Both the position numbers and the translations under genes were made by a program. A stretch of 64,000 bases of DNA from Takakia lepidozioides (taxonomy: Eukaryota; Streptophyta; Takakiopsida; Takakiales; Takakiaceae): assembly GCA_030704615.1 (NCBI GenBank), contig CM060732.1:8122001-8186000 (forward strand). Direction: 5' to 3'. Below, in pieces: positions 37,192 to 48,094 of this stretch (within the stretch, counting starts at the first letter, position 1; each line of letters begins with the position of its first letter). The notes under the pieces are model-generated. The model was given only the letters and a program-made list of their open reading frames with translations, did no database searches and was not told the DNA's origin.

Positions 37192-37717
37192 TGTCGTGCG
37201 CATACATACCGCTACACAACTACATCGTTGTCCAAACCACACCACGCATATATGCACAATAAAGTAGTTTGCCACAATGATAAGAAACTAAGAACACACT
37301 GTTCACACAAGAAACATGAAATCCACCACCATCACTCTTTAAAATAGTAGTCAAGCGAGGGGCACCCCAAGCTATGGGGACTCCACCCCACAACAACCTA
37401 TCCTCCCTTCATAAGCACACTCAAATTCTGAACGATGAAGGAGCTCGGTCGTGCAGGCTCAACTCGAGAGAGATGAGCCACACGGCTGACGCTCTCATGA
37501 AGATAAGACGGTTCAGGTGTCAAACTAAACTTGACACCTGACTTAACACTTGAACTAAATCCAAGTGTTAAATACAAATAACTAGCTTTATTCTAGTTAG
37601 TTTCACACTGTGTTTATTTAACTTGACAGCTGTCGTGCGCATACATATCGCTACACAACTACATCGCTGTCCAAACCACACCACGCATATATGCACAATA
37701 AAGTAGTCTGCCACAAT
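37192..37717 (-). repeat. 3' terminal A-B-A repeat block of the outer element
   Basis: Plus-strand layout: A 37192-37277 (starts TGTCGTGCGC, ends GCCACAA), B 37278-37628 (starts TGATAAGAAAC, ends ACTTGACA), spacer GC, A 37631-37717. The two A copies (86-87 bp) differ at a few sites. B is nearly identical to 58881-59231 at the other end. All blocks begin TG and end CA (or nearly so) like LTR ends. Confidence 0.9.
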
Positions 37718-37728
37718 CGCCCCCCTAG
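37718..37728 (-). promoter_or_regulatory. Polypurine tract of the outer element
   Basis: On the minus strand CTAGGGGGGCG directly precedes block A, as a plus-strand primer site should precede the 3' repeat. The inner copy has the identical tract at 54741-54751. Confidence 0.8.
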
Positions 37729-37975
37729 TTGGTGGATAGGTCCCTCTAACTCCAGATAGCTACAAGATGTAATAGCCACAACCGTACTAAGTCCTTTATC
37801 ACTGTCCTTATTGTACTCAAACTCTTTAGACCAAGAGGACGGGTACAAGAGTAGCCCCATCATTAGTCGTCGTCTTGCAATCTGTGAACTTGAGCCAGGA
37901 TCTTGTGTGTTCAAGGTCTCCTTGTAGCTTGGCCTTGCGTTTCTTGTTAGCCTTCCATGGTTGTGTCCACTCCCA

Positions 37976-38566
37976 CTATCCAATGCAATGTGGACATAAC
38001 CAATCCCCATCCGGGACCATCTCAAGAGGTGGAGTCAAGCATCCCATATGCCAACCTCTAGAGCATCGATCACACACCAGCATGGTGGTTGCCCCTCTAG
38101 CAGACCCACACAACATGCACCTCAAACTTGCAGATACCACTGCCAGGTTTGGGTCAATCCTGCCATCGACATTCGGAAGGTGACATGGCGCACAATTACG
38201 CACATGGTCCTTCCAAGTTATGCCATCCCGACCCTCCAAGATCAAGACGCCTGAGGGCAAGACCTCTCGAACCCTCAAAATAACACGTCATGCAGTCACA
38301 TCCAAGGTCGTAGGAGCAGTCTGCTGCAGATAGACATAGTCACCAGGGTTGAATCTCCAAACCCCAGGACGATAGCCCCCACTCAATGTATCACGATGTT
38401 GGGCAATGGCAAGGTTCTCGAAAGCCATGGGCATGACTTTCTTGAACAACTCTGCACGCTGATCACATGCACGTGCCCAAACGTCCGGATCGTCAAGGTT
38501 AAGAACTGTAGTAGCTTCTCTACGAATGGATGTAGGCAAATCCGGCTCTCGGCCAAAGAGAAGCAA
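37976..38566 (-). CDS. Integrase C-terminus with a PHD finger (end of outer pol)
   Basis: Two adjacent minus-strand frames. 38566-38288 (MLLFGREPDLP..., WRFNPGDYVYLQQ) is the post-catalytic integrase region with a GPY/F-like context. 38278-37976 continues with an SH3-like VLILEGRDGITW and then a C4HC3 zinc finger: CMLCGSARG, MLVCDRCSRGWHMGC, DGDWLCPHC, then a stop. Spacing C-x2-C, C-x2-C, H-x2-C, C-x2-C is that of a PHD finger, a domain that reads histone H3 tails. Chromoviruses carry a chromodomain at this place, so a role in choosing chromatin targets is likely by analogy. The inner copy has lost this region by deletion. Confidence 0.8.
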
Positions 38567-39443
38567 ATGCTGCTTGCTTGCTGAACCTGTAGCCCATGGC
38601 TAACCAGGGTAACTGAAGGTCCCAATCTTCTAGGTGTCCCTTCTGCAAGCCATACTTGCGCAAACCCCTCTTTACTGTCTGAACAACTCTCTCTGCCAAG
38701 CCATCGGCCTCAGGATGATCCCGAGAAGTGGTGCGGTGGTCTATCAAGGCCTTGTCACAGAAAGCCTGAAACTCCCCCAAGAACTCTCTCCCTTGGTCCG
38801 TGAGTACCTCAGCTGGAGCACCGAATTGGCTAAGTACACAATCCAAGAATGCATACGCAGCTCCCTCACTAGCCTTATCAGGCAATGGAACCAACTCGAT
38901 CTACTTGGAGAAGTGCTCCACCATCACCAACACGTACTTGTTGTGGCGCATGGTCAGTGGCAACGGCCCTGCGAAGTCAAGACTCCACCTGTAGCCCAAT
39001 CCCATGATCGGAAGAGGGTGCAATTGTGGAGTAGGGGCGTTGAATGAAGCACGCACCCTGTCACACACCATGCACCTAGCCACAAATTGTTGCATCTCTG
39101 TGTGCATACCACGCCACCAATATTGCACCTGCAGTAGACTATGAGTGCGTCGCACCCCAAAATGCCCCAACTCCTCATGGGCATGCCGCACTAACCGTGC
39201 CCGTTGTATTGGGTGAGGCACAATCCTCACTTGACCATCCTCCCACACTCGGAGCAGGTGTGTCCCCTCCCACTTGAACCTCTTGGCTCGTTGTAGGATC
39301 CGATCCCTCTCCTTGGCAGTCACAGTGGCTGCCGTGTCTCCAGTGCAGAGATAGTCCAACACAGCTGAATCCTCATGTATATCTTTGGCGTCACCTTGCT
39401 CATTGCTGGCCTCAGGGTCCTCAGACACTTGATCTACAGTCAT
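38520..39443 (-). pseudogene. Integrase core of the outer element
   Basis: 39443-38901 contains the zinc-binding H-H-C-C part (HEELGHFGVRRTHSLL, CMVCDRVRASF) and the first catalytic Asp (RWSLDFAGPLPL). After a TAG at about 38900-38898 (TGG in the inner copy: FSKWIELVP), 38894-38520 continues with the second Asp (LTDQGREFLGEF) and the Glu block (DHPEADGLAERVVQTVKRGL). All three D-D-E residues are present, but the stop would truncate the enzyme. Confidence 0.88.
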
Positions 39444-39504
39444 CCCTGTTGCAGGTCCAACCTTGGCCTTCCGCTACCACGATACACAGAAATGCAGATG
39501 CATG

Positions 39505-41008
39505 TCATCCGGGCACCATCTCCTCATCCGTCTCACCATGCCACCGAGCTCCAGTGTCATCCTGCTGGCTCGTACATGGATTGCGACTCAACCCATCTTC
39601 ATTGCGATTGACCAAACCTGGTCGATGCACAACCTGAAAGTCATACTCTTGAAGGATGAGTGCCCACCGTGCAAGCTTCCCCGTAAGCTTGTCTGACTCC
39701 ATCAACCACTTGAGTGGCTGGTGATCCGTGACAAGGGTGAAGAGATTGCCGTATAGATAGCACCTGAAGTGTGCCACGGCCCACACTGCAGCTAAGCATT
39801 CTCCCTCATATGAGCTATACTTAGACTCTGCACCGTTGTTCGAGCGGCTAGCATAAGCCACTACGAACTCTCTTCCCTCATCATCCACCTGTGTGAGCAC
39901 CGCTCCAAGCCCTAGCATGCTCCAATCTGTATGCAGCTGAAAAAGACGCCCCCTGATAGGTCGTCTCAAGATGGGCGCCAAGGTCAACCTCGCCTTGAGC
40001 TCTTGAAAAGCTTGTTCTTGCTCATCTTCCCACTGCCACTCCTGGTCCACTGTGGTCAGCTTGGTTAGAGCCTTTGCAATGGCACTAAATCCCTTAACAA
40101 ACCGTCTATAATAGTTTGCTAACCCCATGAAAGCTCGAACTCGGCTCACATCCGTGGGGTGTGGAATCTGTGCAATGGACTCTACCTTAGTATGCTGTAC
40201 CCCCAATCCTCCAGGATATATCATGTGACCCAGAATACTCAATCTGGTTGTGGAAAAACTTGCACTTCCCCGGATGTAACTTCAATCCGTGCGCCCTCAA
40301 GCGCTCAAATATCACCTGAAGGTGTCTCTCCTGCTCCTCCACCGTAGCACTAAAGATGATGATGTCATCTATGTAGCACCGAACAAACCCCACCCCTGCT
40401 AGAATCTTGTCCATGACTCTTTGAAACTCAGCGGGAGCGTTTTTAAGCCCAAATGGTAAGAACCGCCACTGGTATAGGCAATCCTTCCCGTGCTCATTGA
40501 TCCCCCAGAATGCTGTCTTCTGCTTATCCGCCTCCTTGATCGGCAACTGGTGATATCCGGATCGTAAATCCAAAGTGCTAAAGACCTTGGCATGCCCAAT
40601 GGCATCAAAGATCTCCTCTGGTGTTGGCATAGCATACCTATCGGACTTGGTCTGACGATTTACAGGCCGGTAATCACCGCACATACGTCTCTCTGTCCAA
40701 TTGCCATAGACATCCTTCTTGGCTGGCATCACTGTGGCTGAAGCATACTCTCCTCCAGATAGCTCCACCAAACCAGCCTCCCAAAGGTCCTGAGTTCTCA
40801 TCTGAATTAAGGACCTCTCCATGTCACTGTATCTATAGGGTCTCCGAAAGATTGCCGTGTCAGTAGCCAATTCAATGCGAATCTCTTGACCCTTCAATGC
40901 TCCTAAGTCCTTCAAACTGAAGGCAAAGCAGTTCCTGTAAGCCCTCAAGAACCGCCATATACGTCGTCTCTCTCTTTCGGTGACTATAGGTCCAACATCA
41001 GGCTCCAA
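39505..41008 (-). pseudogene. Reverse transcriptase and RNase H of the outer element
   Basis: 41008-40187 is Ty3-type RT: FRRPYRYSDMER, CGDYRPVNRQT, FSTLDLRSGYHQL, QWRFLPFGLKNAPAEFQR, and the catalytic CYIDDIIIF. A frameshift near 40230 breaks the ORF, which resumes at 40242-39505 with GHMIYPGG, the connection domain and RNase H (LHTDWSMLGLGAVLTQ, SSYEGECLAAVWAV, TDHQPLKWL). The order RT-RNase H-integrase is Ty3/gypsy-like. Compared with the inner copy the frame is broken once, so pol is not translated intact. Confidence 0.9.
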
Positions 41009-41116
41009 GTTGTCCTCCGTGACTGCAACCTTGAGTCCAGCAGGCTTAGAGGTAGGAGACGCGTCCCGTGGTGCTATGCTGCAACCTCTTGCGAGCAGTG
41101 ACCACTGCCTTCTCTG

Positions 41117-42545
41117 TCAGTGACAATGTCTCATCTGCCCCATCATCCCATCCTTGAGGACCTCCTCAACCCGAGAAAAATCCCCAACCTGATCCATCAC
41201 CGCCACCTTGGCTGCCAACTCCTTCTGAACCTCGAGCACCTCCCACGTGTGCCATGGATGCGGCCTGCACCTCGTGGTCCTCACCTGCTCGCCCCCACTT
41301 GCTGCCTGTACCGTCTCGGTAGGCAGGGAGACCATGAAAAGAAGTGTACTCCGTACTCTGCGCTGCTCAGCCATAGCCAAGCTGATAATCCAGGTCAAGC
41401 AATTGAGATCCATTGCTTGCCCCAACACCTGACGACGTGATGCCTCAGAAAGAGATGGCACCGCCGTGGTACCGGTGGTAAAACCCATCGCCCACTCGCG
41501 CTCGTCAGCATTGGGCTCCACTAATTGTTGCAATTGGCTATCCCACAAGAGGCCAGGTCCACCATCCCAAAAAGCATGGGATCCTGGGAAGCTGAGCAGT
41601 GTAGGGTAATCCTGCTCGTGGTTGACCCACCTTGTTGACCACTGCCAAAGGCGAATGGTCAGCGTGTCTCACACGTTGAGACTGCCTCCCTGTGTCCAAA
41701 ATGCTATCCACTGTGAGGTGTGCTGGCCGCTGCACCCCATCAAATGCACGCTTGAGCAGTGCAGGTGGCATCAAGTTAGTCCACCATAGCCGTGGACGAT
41801 GAGCCCATGACCCCACTGCAGCTGCATCTAGCAGCACTGCTGACCCAAGCCACGACCGGACTTGATGCACACTGGCCATCACCCTGGCCCGAGAATCACC
41901 CATCAGTGGCACATTCTCCAAGATGTATGCTGGAGATACAGCTTGATGAAGCTGCAAGTGGCGCAAAACCCGCACCATCTCCCAAAACAGCCCCGTCCTC
42001 GAGTCTCGCAATCCATTGCCATGCCTGACTGATGAATGCCCTTGGCAGGGCCAACCTGCCACTACCAGATCAATGGAGCCAACTTGCTCCAAATCCTGCG
42101 CCCCCAGCAACAAAATGTCTGCTAACAAGGCTTGTTGGTATCCACGAACTGCAGACACTGGCAACAAATCAGGGTACTGCTGTACCAACTGAGCAACATG
42201 GCGTAGTGAGACGCGTCGTGCAGTCTCATCCCTCTCCTCATACAGGTAACGTTGAACTCGTACACCTGCCTGCAGTACTGCAGCCAATCCAGTGCTGATC
42301 CCGCCAAACAAGTCCAGAAGGCATATGTCTTCATCCGGGCACTGCCACACAAGAGGTGTGGTGTCCAATGGCAACAACTGAGGTGGTCTTGGTGCAATCA
42401 CCGCACTCTCCTCTTCTCCTGACGGTACGAAGGCCTCTACCCAGGCTTGTTGTACTCGTCCATCAGCAGCCTGCTGCAAATCCTTGCTCGTACCCCACAA
42501 TGGAGTGTGAGCAACCATGGCAGACAACTCCGCCGTACCATGCAT
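41117..42545 (-). pseudogene. C5-cytosine DNA methyltransferase domain of outer pol (frameshifted)
   Basis: 42545-41538 holds motif I (DICLLDLFGGISTGLAAVLQ), motif IV with the catalytic Cys (VAGWPCQGHS), motif VI (AYILENVPLMGDS) and motif VIII (HRPRLWWTN). A frameshift around 41600 moves the last part to 41548-41117, with the end motifs (MGFTTGTTAVPSLSEASRRQ and VLGQAMD, a motif X-like segment). These enzymes transfer a methyl group from S-adenosylmethionine to cytosine C5. The domain sits between protease and RT in pol. Confidence 0.9.
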
Positions 42546-42551
42546 GTCATC

Positions 42552-43832
42552 CTACTCTGCTGGAGGTGGCACATCCTCTGCATGGGCATTGCCTTCCAGC
42601 AACTCTCCAGGCCAACTAACTGCAGCTGTAAAAGCGGCTAGTGTTGGCATCTTGCCCCGCTGGGCAGCCGCAATACCCCCAATGAATGTCACAAGGAGCT
42701 GTGCTCGACGACCATCCCCTGACTGCCATCCAGGCCTGTAGGATGCTGACTCCTCCCAAAAATCCAGGGTGAAACCCATGGGATATAACACTGCCCCACC
42801 AACGAGAACATCGTAAGAGACCGCGTCTGTCACAATGGCCTTGGCTCGCATCACTGAGCCATCTATAGGATGATCTGGTTGCAGTCTAATGGCCAACTCA
42901 CGCCGTGTCATGCCCCGAGCCTGCTCTGATCCTCTCAGAGATGTCTGTATCTGGAAAGGACAAGGCTCCATATCCACCTCCATGAGGCCCAAACCTGCAA
43001 TAGCAGCTCTGCCCAACATCAGTGGCTAAGCTCCCGAGTCCAACAAGACCTGCAGTGGCCTGTACTTCTTGCCTGCCGGTCCACTCAAAGAGAAAATGTC
43101 ATCCTGGTTGTCTAACAAGACAACTCCAGGTGTCACCATGGCACGCTCAAAGGCTGGCCTAGCTGGCTGCTCCGTCAACCTGGCAGCTGCAGCTTGCCAT
43201 GGCGCAGCCGTGGCAGTCTTGACCCTCAAATCCGAGGATCCCTCTGCCACTACACCTTCCAGTAACTCTGCAGAAGATGAAGTGACCTCCCCACTCTCAC
43301 AGAGTGTTGCTGCTAGTCTGAACACCGCAGCTGGTCTTACCCCCGGCGTCGCAATCATGGTTGCTGAAAACAGTGGGGCTTGACACACAGAGGTGGCTGC
43401 CCCCAATAACACACCGGCTGCACTAGCCTTGGTAGCAGGTGTCAGTGATGCACGTGTAGCTCTCCCCAATGGCATAGTAACCTTCGTCTCGGTAACAGTC
43501 GGGCGAGAACTAGGTGCCATGGATGGCGTCGACACTGTCTCCGCCAATGTGAATGACTGAGGAAGCCTCGCCTGACGGCTTGCCTCCCCACGCTGTGGAT
43601 CCAACTCCACCTCTGCACCTCGTGGCTCAGGAACTCGTGCTGCTCCTCGAGTCACGGCTGCAGCAGACTCCACCTGCTCTAGTGGTAGTGCTACTCCGCA
43701 CATGAATCCCATGCCTCCCATATCTCCTCCTTCAGGAGCAGGAGGTGGACCATCCTGCCTGGGAGCCGGTACCACTTGAGCTGTAGCCATGGCAGCGAGC
43801 CTCTGTTCTAGCTGCTGAAGCCGGTTGGCCAT
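42552..43832 (-). pseudogene. Linker and aspartic protease region of outer pol
   Basis: 43832-43026 begins MANRLQQLEQRLAAM (predicted coiled coil), continues with a Pro/Ala-rich segment and reaches YRPLQVLLDSGA, the aspartic protease active-site D-S-G-A. A TAG follows where the inner copy has CAA. 43019-42552 continues MLGRAAIAGLGL and the rest of the protease-like fold. The inner copy reads the same region without the stop. Confidence 0.8.
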
Positions 43833-43919
43833 GCCTTGGTCAACACCCTGACCTCCGCGTACTTGGCCATGTTGAGCTTGCCCTTGGCCTGCACCTCGTG
43901 CTCGGCCACCTCGTCCTCT

Positions 43920-44177
43920 CTAGGCTGGTCCACCTCGCCCCCGGCCACCATTGTTCCCTTGGAACTGGCCTGGGCGCAACTCAGGATGCAAGTCATAACA
44001 CTGGGCATCTCCATGCCCATACTTGCCACAATGCCCACACTGCAACTGTGCAGGCTGTGCTGGTGCCGGCCTTTTGCCACTCTCTGGGCAATCTCTCTTG
44101 ACATGGGGTCCTCCACATGTCCAACATATCACCCCTGGTTGCTGTTGGCTTGCAAAAGATGCTACTGGCCTCTGCAC
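43920..44177 (-). CDS. Nucleocapsid zinc-knuckle segment of the outer element
   Basis: Minus-strand frame with two CCHC-type knuckles: CWTCGGPHVKRDC (with a 3-residue gap before His instead of 4) and CGHCGKYGHGDAQC (canonical). It is followed by a Gly/Arg-rich NNGGRGRGG tail and a TAG. It continues in the gag frame after the TAG at 44240-44238. Zinc knuckles bind the element's RNA. The inner copy lacks this region. Confidence 0.8.
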   Translation of the reverse strand: MQRPVASFASQQQPGVICWTCGGPHVKRDCPESGKRPAPAQPAQLQCGHCGKYGHGDAQCYDLHPELRPGQFQGNNGGRGRGGPA

Positions 44178-44237
44178 CTGAGGTCCCCTGTAAGCTCCAT
44201 GAAATTTGGGTTGGGAAACCTTGCCCCCCTGACCACG

Positions 44238-45284
44238 CTATTGGGCAGTCCTTTGTGCCTGTGGGCTGGCAGCTGCGCCTCTTGCAGGCATGTTTTTGCC
44301 AAATCCAATGGTAACAACTCGCTCCTCCACCATGTTGAGCTCAATCCGCTCAGCCAGCAGAAACACATCTGCTAATGTGGGTTGGGCTGCTTCTAACAGG
44401 GTTGCATCCCGCACCCTTCTCCTGAGCTCATTGTCCAAAATTCCATACCAGAACTGGATTGCCTGAGCTTCAGTAACCCCTTGGGTCACACTTATCAAGC
44501 GCCTCATACGAGTGTACGCCTCTCGCAGGCTCTCACTGGGTTTGCGCTGGAAGTCTTGCAAACTTCGCAGCTTCTCTGTCCGTACACCTTGGTAGTTCTT
44601 CCGCATCTCCTGGAAGAACTCCACCACCGGGTTGAATCTAGGCACATGTGTTGTAGTCGTGGCAGGAGGAGGAGTAGTAGCACCTTTTGAACTGGTACCA
44701 CCTGCAGAAGTACCGACACTACTTGTTCCACTACTAGTGCTGGCAGTAGGAGATATTGGTGCTGATGCAGCTACTGGTCGCGTCGTGCCTCGAGTAATGG
44801 AGACGTAGTCAGGTGACCAGTACATCCTCCACTCCTCAATCTCTGCTTCATGTCCTTGCCTGAACTCGTGGTAATCGTCTATAGGTGGGCCTTCCAAATG
44901 CTGGAACAGTCCATTCCACGCCATGAATGGGGTGAACAGCTGTGGATTGCGCATCTGCTGCAAATCACACCAGCTGTCGAACTCCTGGATAAAGTCATCC
45001 AGCTCAATTGTGCCCACAGCTCCAGAGTACCTACAAGGCCCCTTGGTAGCTCCATACATCTCCTCCATGTCGTCCCACAACAATGGCGAATGAAACTGCA
45101 CACCTTTTGATGAAACCTCCGAGTCTGTGTCTGACTCTACACTAGTTGAGGGTGGAGGTGAAGGTGGTCTGAACCGAATACCTCGTCTTGTGAAGCCACT
45201 CTCACTGTTACTGCCTGTAGCCGTACTCCCCTCAAAACCCTTGGGTAACTCCGTGATGACACTCACAATGTGCACCTCCCCCAC
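44238..45284 (-). CDS. Gag capsid-like ORF of the outer element
   Basis: About 348 codons, minus strand. An acidic and Ser/Pro-rich N-terminus leads to a Ser/Thr/Gly-rich low-complexity stretch (about residues 165-205). A Retrotrans_gag-like region follows: FNPVVEFFQEMRKNY, LRSLQDFQRKPSESLREAYT and AIQFWYGILDNELRRRV. The open frame starts with GTG rather than ATG just after the primer-site-like motif, with a TAG three codons upstream, so either the ATG was lost or translation starts at an internal ATG near 45060. It ends in CAA TAG, after which the zinc-knuckle frame continues. Confidence 0.82.
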   Translation of the reverse strand: MGEVHIVSVITELPKGFEGSTATGSNSESGFTRRGIRFRPPSPPPSTSVESDTDSEVSSKGVQFHSPLLWDDMEEMYGATKGPCRYSGAVGTIELDDFIQEFDSWCDLQQMRNPQLFTPFMAWNGLFQHLEGPPIDDYHEFRQGHEAEIEEWRMYWSPDYVSITRGTTRPVAASAPISPTASTSSGTSSVGTSAGGTSSKGATTPPPATTTTHVPRFNPVVEFFQEMRKNYQGVRTEKLRSLQDFQRKPSESLREAYTRMRRLISVTQGVTEAQAIQFWYGILDNELRRRVRDATLLEAAQPTLADVFLLAERIELNMVEERVVTIGFGKNMPARGAAASPQAQRTAQ

Positions 45285-45296
45285 GTGACACTATAA

Positions 45297-45310
45297 GGCT
45301 CTAATACTAA
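45297..45310 (-). promoter_or_regulatory. Primer-binding-site-like motif
   Basis: Minus strand TTAGTATTAGAGCC differs at two positions from TTGGTATCAGAGCC, the usual plant Ty3 site for initiator-Met tRNA. It lies just upstream of gag but about 430 bp inside the leader, with no terminal repeat directly before it. Confidence 0.5.
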
Positions 45311-45738
45311 TTCTAATAGTGACACGGGTGGGCACCTGTTGCAGTTTAAGGGTCATATCCCAGTGGCTCTGGGCACCTACACCTGCATCCACCGCAAGAA
45401 CTCCTATGGTTGGCTGGTCATCAACCCAGTCTCACCATAGAAGAAACACTGGTGGTCTTGCTTGTCATCATTCCAGCCTCACCACCGACAGCATACTCTA
45501 GGATTGACCGGTGATCAAATCAGGCCTAATCCCTATGAAAGCAAGTGCCCACACAAAACCAACATGGCGCACAGTCAAGCATACAGGTGTTGGGGGGGAT
45601 CCAAACACAAGAAATCAAAACATCAACACCCCCACACCAAAATCCATTTGCAATGCTGATACTGCAGAATATCCCAGCCCAAAACCCCGGACTGACTGGC
45701 CTCCACCAAGAGAGGCTTTGGCAACTACAAGTACAAAG
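45311..45738 (-). other. Leader between ORF249 and gag (outer copy)
   Basis: Closely matches 49235-49665 of the inner copy (CTTGTACTTGTAGTTGCC ... CCCGTGTCACTATTAGA). No ORF is conserved. It would be the U5 side of an ordinary LTR, but no second copy exists at the 3' end of either element. The inner element is inserted at its upstream edge. Confidence 0.65.
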
Positions 45739-45742
45739 TAAT

Positions 45743-46086
45743 TGTCAAGTTAAATAAGCACAGTGTGAAAAGAACTAGAATAAAGCTAGTTATTTGTATT
45801 TAACACTTGGATTTAGGTCAAGTGTTAAGTTTAGTTTGACACCTGAATGGCCTTATCTTCACGAGAGCGGCAGTCGCGTAGCTCATCTCTCTCGAGTTGA
45901 GCCTGCGCGACCGAGCTCCTGCATGTGTTTAGGTTTGAGTGTGCTTATGTAGGGGTACAGGTTGTTGTGGGGTGGAGTCCCCATAGCTTGGGGTGCCCCT
46001 GGCTCGACTTCTGTTTCAATGAGTGATAGCGATGGATTTTATATTTCTTGTGTTGGGAGTGTGTGTCCTTTTTAGCTTGTTTATCA
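45743..46086 (+). repeat. 5' terminal block B of the inner element
   Basis: Starts TGTCAAGTTAAATAAG and ends GCTTGTTTATCA; followed by CTCGAGAGAGAT, as is the 5' B of the outer copy (minus strand). It matches 54841-55196 except for a deletion of about 12 bp near 45825. It contains AATAAA inside the hairpin AACTAG-AATAAAG-CTAGTT. No A block is present at this end. Confidence 0.9.
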
Positions 46087-46639
46087 CTCGAGAGAGATCA
46101 ACCATCTAGTTTTCTAGTGCTAAGCTAGATATGATGTTTGTTTTAGCACTATTATAATATACCTTGGTGTGACACAAGTCTGTGAATGATTCAACTGAGT
46201 GTTTAACCATTCCGGAGCGGCAGAAAGCTATTAAGCTCGCGGCGGATACTTCACTTGCAGTTACTGCTAGCGGATCTTGCTGGAGTCACGCATTTAGTAG
46301 AGATCTTGCTCAGGCCACTGGAGATGAATGCTGCCTGATTGATTCATCAAGTAACGACGGGTTAGAGGTTAGCTCTTTTTCGTGCCTAGATTCTTCTGCA
46401 GCGATCTTGTCATCGTCTCAGGGCTGCCGTGTGGAGTGGAGACGAAGGGCTTGCCGTGGGTGACTCCAAGCCAGCCCATTTTTTTGGATTGAAGAGGCCT
46501 GTGAGCAAGGGTACCATTTATGGAGAGCCCAAGAATCAGGGTATTACCCAGCTCAAGTTTCAGCGAAGCCTGCGGTCTGTAGCTGAGGAGCGGCCAGGCA
46601 GAGAGACGACTACAACGAGAAGGAAGAGATGGTAATGCC

Positions 46640-47457
46640 GGTATCGCAGGGCACTCGTCAGTAACTGCCCGACGCCAGCTGTTATTCAGCCTTTCTGTGG
46701 CACTTGGAGCACTAAGGTTGGGCAATGTTGATCTTCCTGCAAAAGCAGCAGTTTCAACGAGAGTAAAGCTCAAAGATGTTGAAAATCCCAAGCTGCAGGA
46801 TGCTCTCAGGGCGGCGGTTGCTGGAGACCTGGAAACTGCTGAAGAATTGTTTTCAGCTTTGATAGATGAGGATTCCGCAAATGCCAGTGTCTGGTCCAAC
46901 CGGGGGAGTGTGAGGAGGCGGCCCAGGATTTCAGTAAGGCTATTGAGCTGGCTCCCGAGGCTCCAGTCCCATTTCTTAATCGCGTCATTTCTTACGAGGC
47001 ACTTGGACGCTATCAGGAGGCTATTGCCGACTGCAAAACTGCCATTGTCAATGACCCTGAGGAGTTTGCAGCTTGGTTTAACTTGGGAAAGGTGGAAGCA
47101 CGAGTACGTGACTATGACACTGCTTTGACTGCTTATTCCAGAGCCTCAGTGCTGGCTCTTGGAATTGCAGGATACCGACTCAAGCAAGCTCTGGTTCTCT
47201 TTCAGCTCGACAGATTGGGAGAGGCCAAGAAACTGATACAAGGCCTTGTCCGGAAGTATCCAAATTACACTGAGGCTCATGTAGCTCTAGCGGCAGTGCT
47301 GTGGAAAGAAGGTGACCGCAGCCGGGCAGAGGAACAATTCTTTGAGGCCACTTCTCGGGAACCGCAGTACAGCAATATCAGGTGGATTGGTGTAGAGCTG
47401 CAGTGGCCACCAGGTGCCGTGGAAGCCATGGCCAAGTTTCTTAATATCACTAACTGA
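46640..47457 (+). pseudogene. Captured host gene: TPR-repeat protein, one internal frameshift
   Basis: A Leu-rich start (RRQLLFSL, possibly part of a plastid or lumen targeting peptide) is followed by TPR units: ALRAAVAGDLETAEELFSAL with SVWSNRGS; after a break at about 46905, EEAAQDFSKAIELAPE, NRVISYEALGRYQEAIADC, FNLGKVEARVRDYDTALTAY, FQLDRLGEAKKLI, ALAAVLWKEGDRSRAEEQFF. It ends WPPGAVEAMAKFLNITN stop. It resembles plant TPR-like plastid proteins, but I cannot name the orthologue. No intron interrupts about 800 bp, which suits a copied mRNA. The break removes a few codons and shifts frame, so the copy is not functional as one protein. It lies between block B and ORF249 of the inner retroelement, in the element's sense direction. 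Confidence 0.75.
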
Positions 47458-47729
47458 GATAAGATTTTGCCAAGCATCGTCTTCAAATAAGCGAAGCGGA
47501 AGTCTACAATTGTTGGGGCGGCGTTCTCTCTATTCGGCTGGGGCCAGGAAGCACAAGTCTGGCAGAAACACAGTGACAGGTGCAGGCAGCTGTGAGAAAG
47601 GCCAAGCAAGAGCAGTCCAGGGGAGGATTGACGAGGTCACCAAATCTTAGGCCATTTGCTGGAAGGGAGGGGCGCTTTCTGACAGTGTCAACCTCCCAGG
47701 CTGGCGATCCTCAGGTTTTGGAGGATTGA

Positions 47730-48010
47730 ACCTCAAGGTCGTGTTTGTTGCAGGAGAGCATGAGAGTGGGAGACTGTGAACTCACCAAGTGACACTTGGT
47801 GTATGAGCGAGATATGAGCTGAAGGGATCGACTCAACATTGCCATCGGTGTAACAAACGCGCGTTGGCGTACCTGCATCCTGAGTGCCCGGAGCACAGGG
47901 TGTACTGATCTGAAGCCTTCTCACGTTCTCCTTGACAGAAAGGCCAAGACCCGCATCACCGACCTTCACATCCCACGCACTGCCACAGCATAAGAGCACA
48001 GAACGAGAGG
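47730..48010 (-). pseudogene. Possible protein-kinase-like fragment in the inner cargo
   Basis: The minus-strand frame contains DVKVGDAGLGLSVKENVRR and then TPCAPGTQ, reminiscent of the kinase DFG and activation-segment region (usual VKVGDFGLS ... GT). The Phe of DFG is Ala here and no other kinase motif is seen, so this is a weak call. If real it is a second captured host fragment, on the opposite strand to the TPR gene. Confidence 0.25.
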
Positions 48011-48094
48011 AGGGGTGAATCCAGACTGTGAGAACTACATGAACATGTTTGGGAACCCGTAGATAACCAAGGAACAGGGAACCAAAACAAGTAT

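Noticed and set aside
41792-44375. Plus-strand open frames opposite the gag-pol region of the outer element.
   Set aside because: They are shadows of the GC-rich minus-strand polyprotein; the inner copy shows the same antisense frames.
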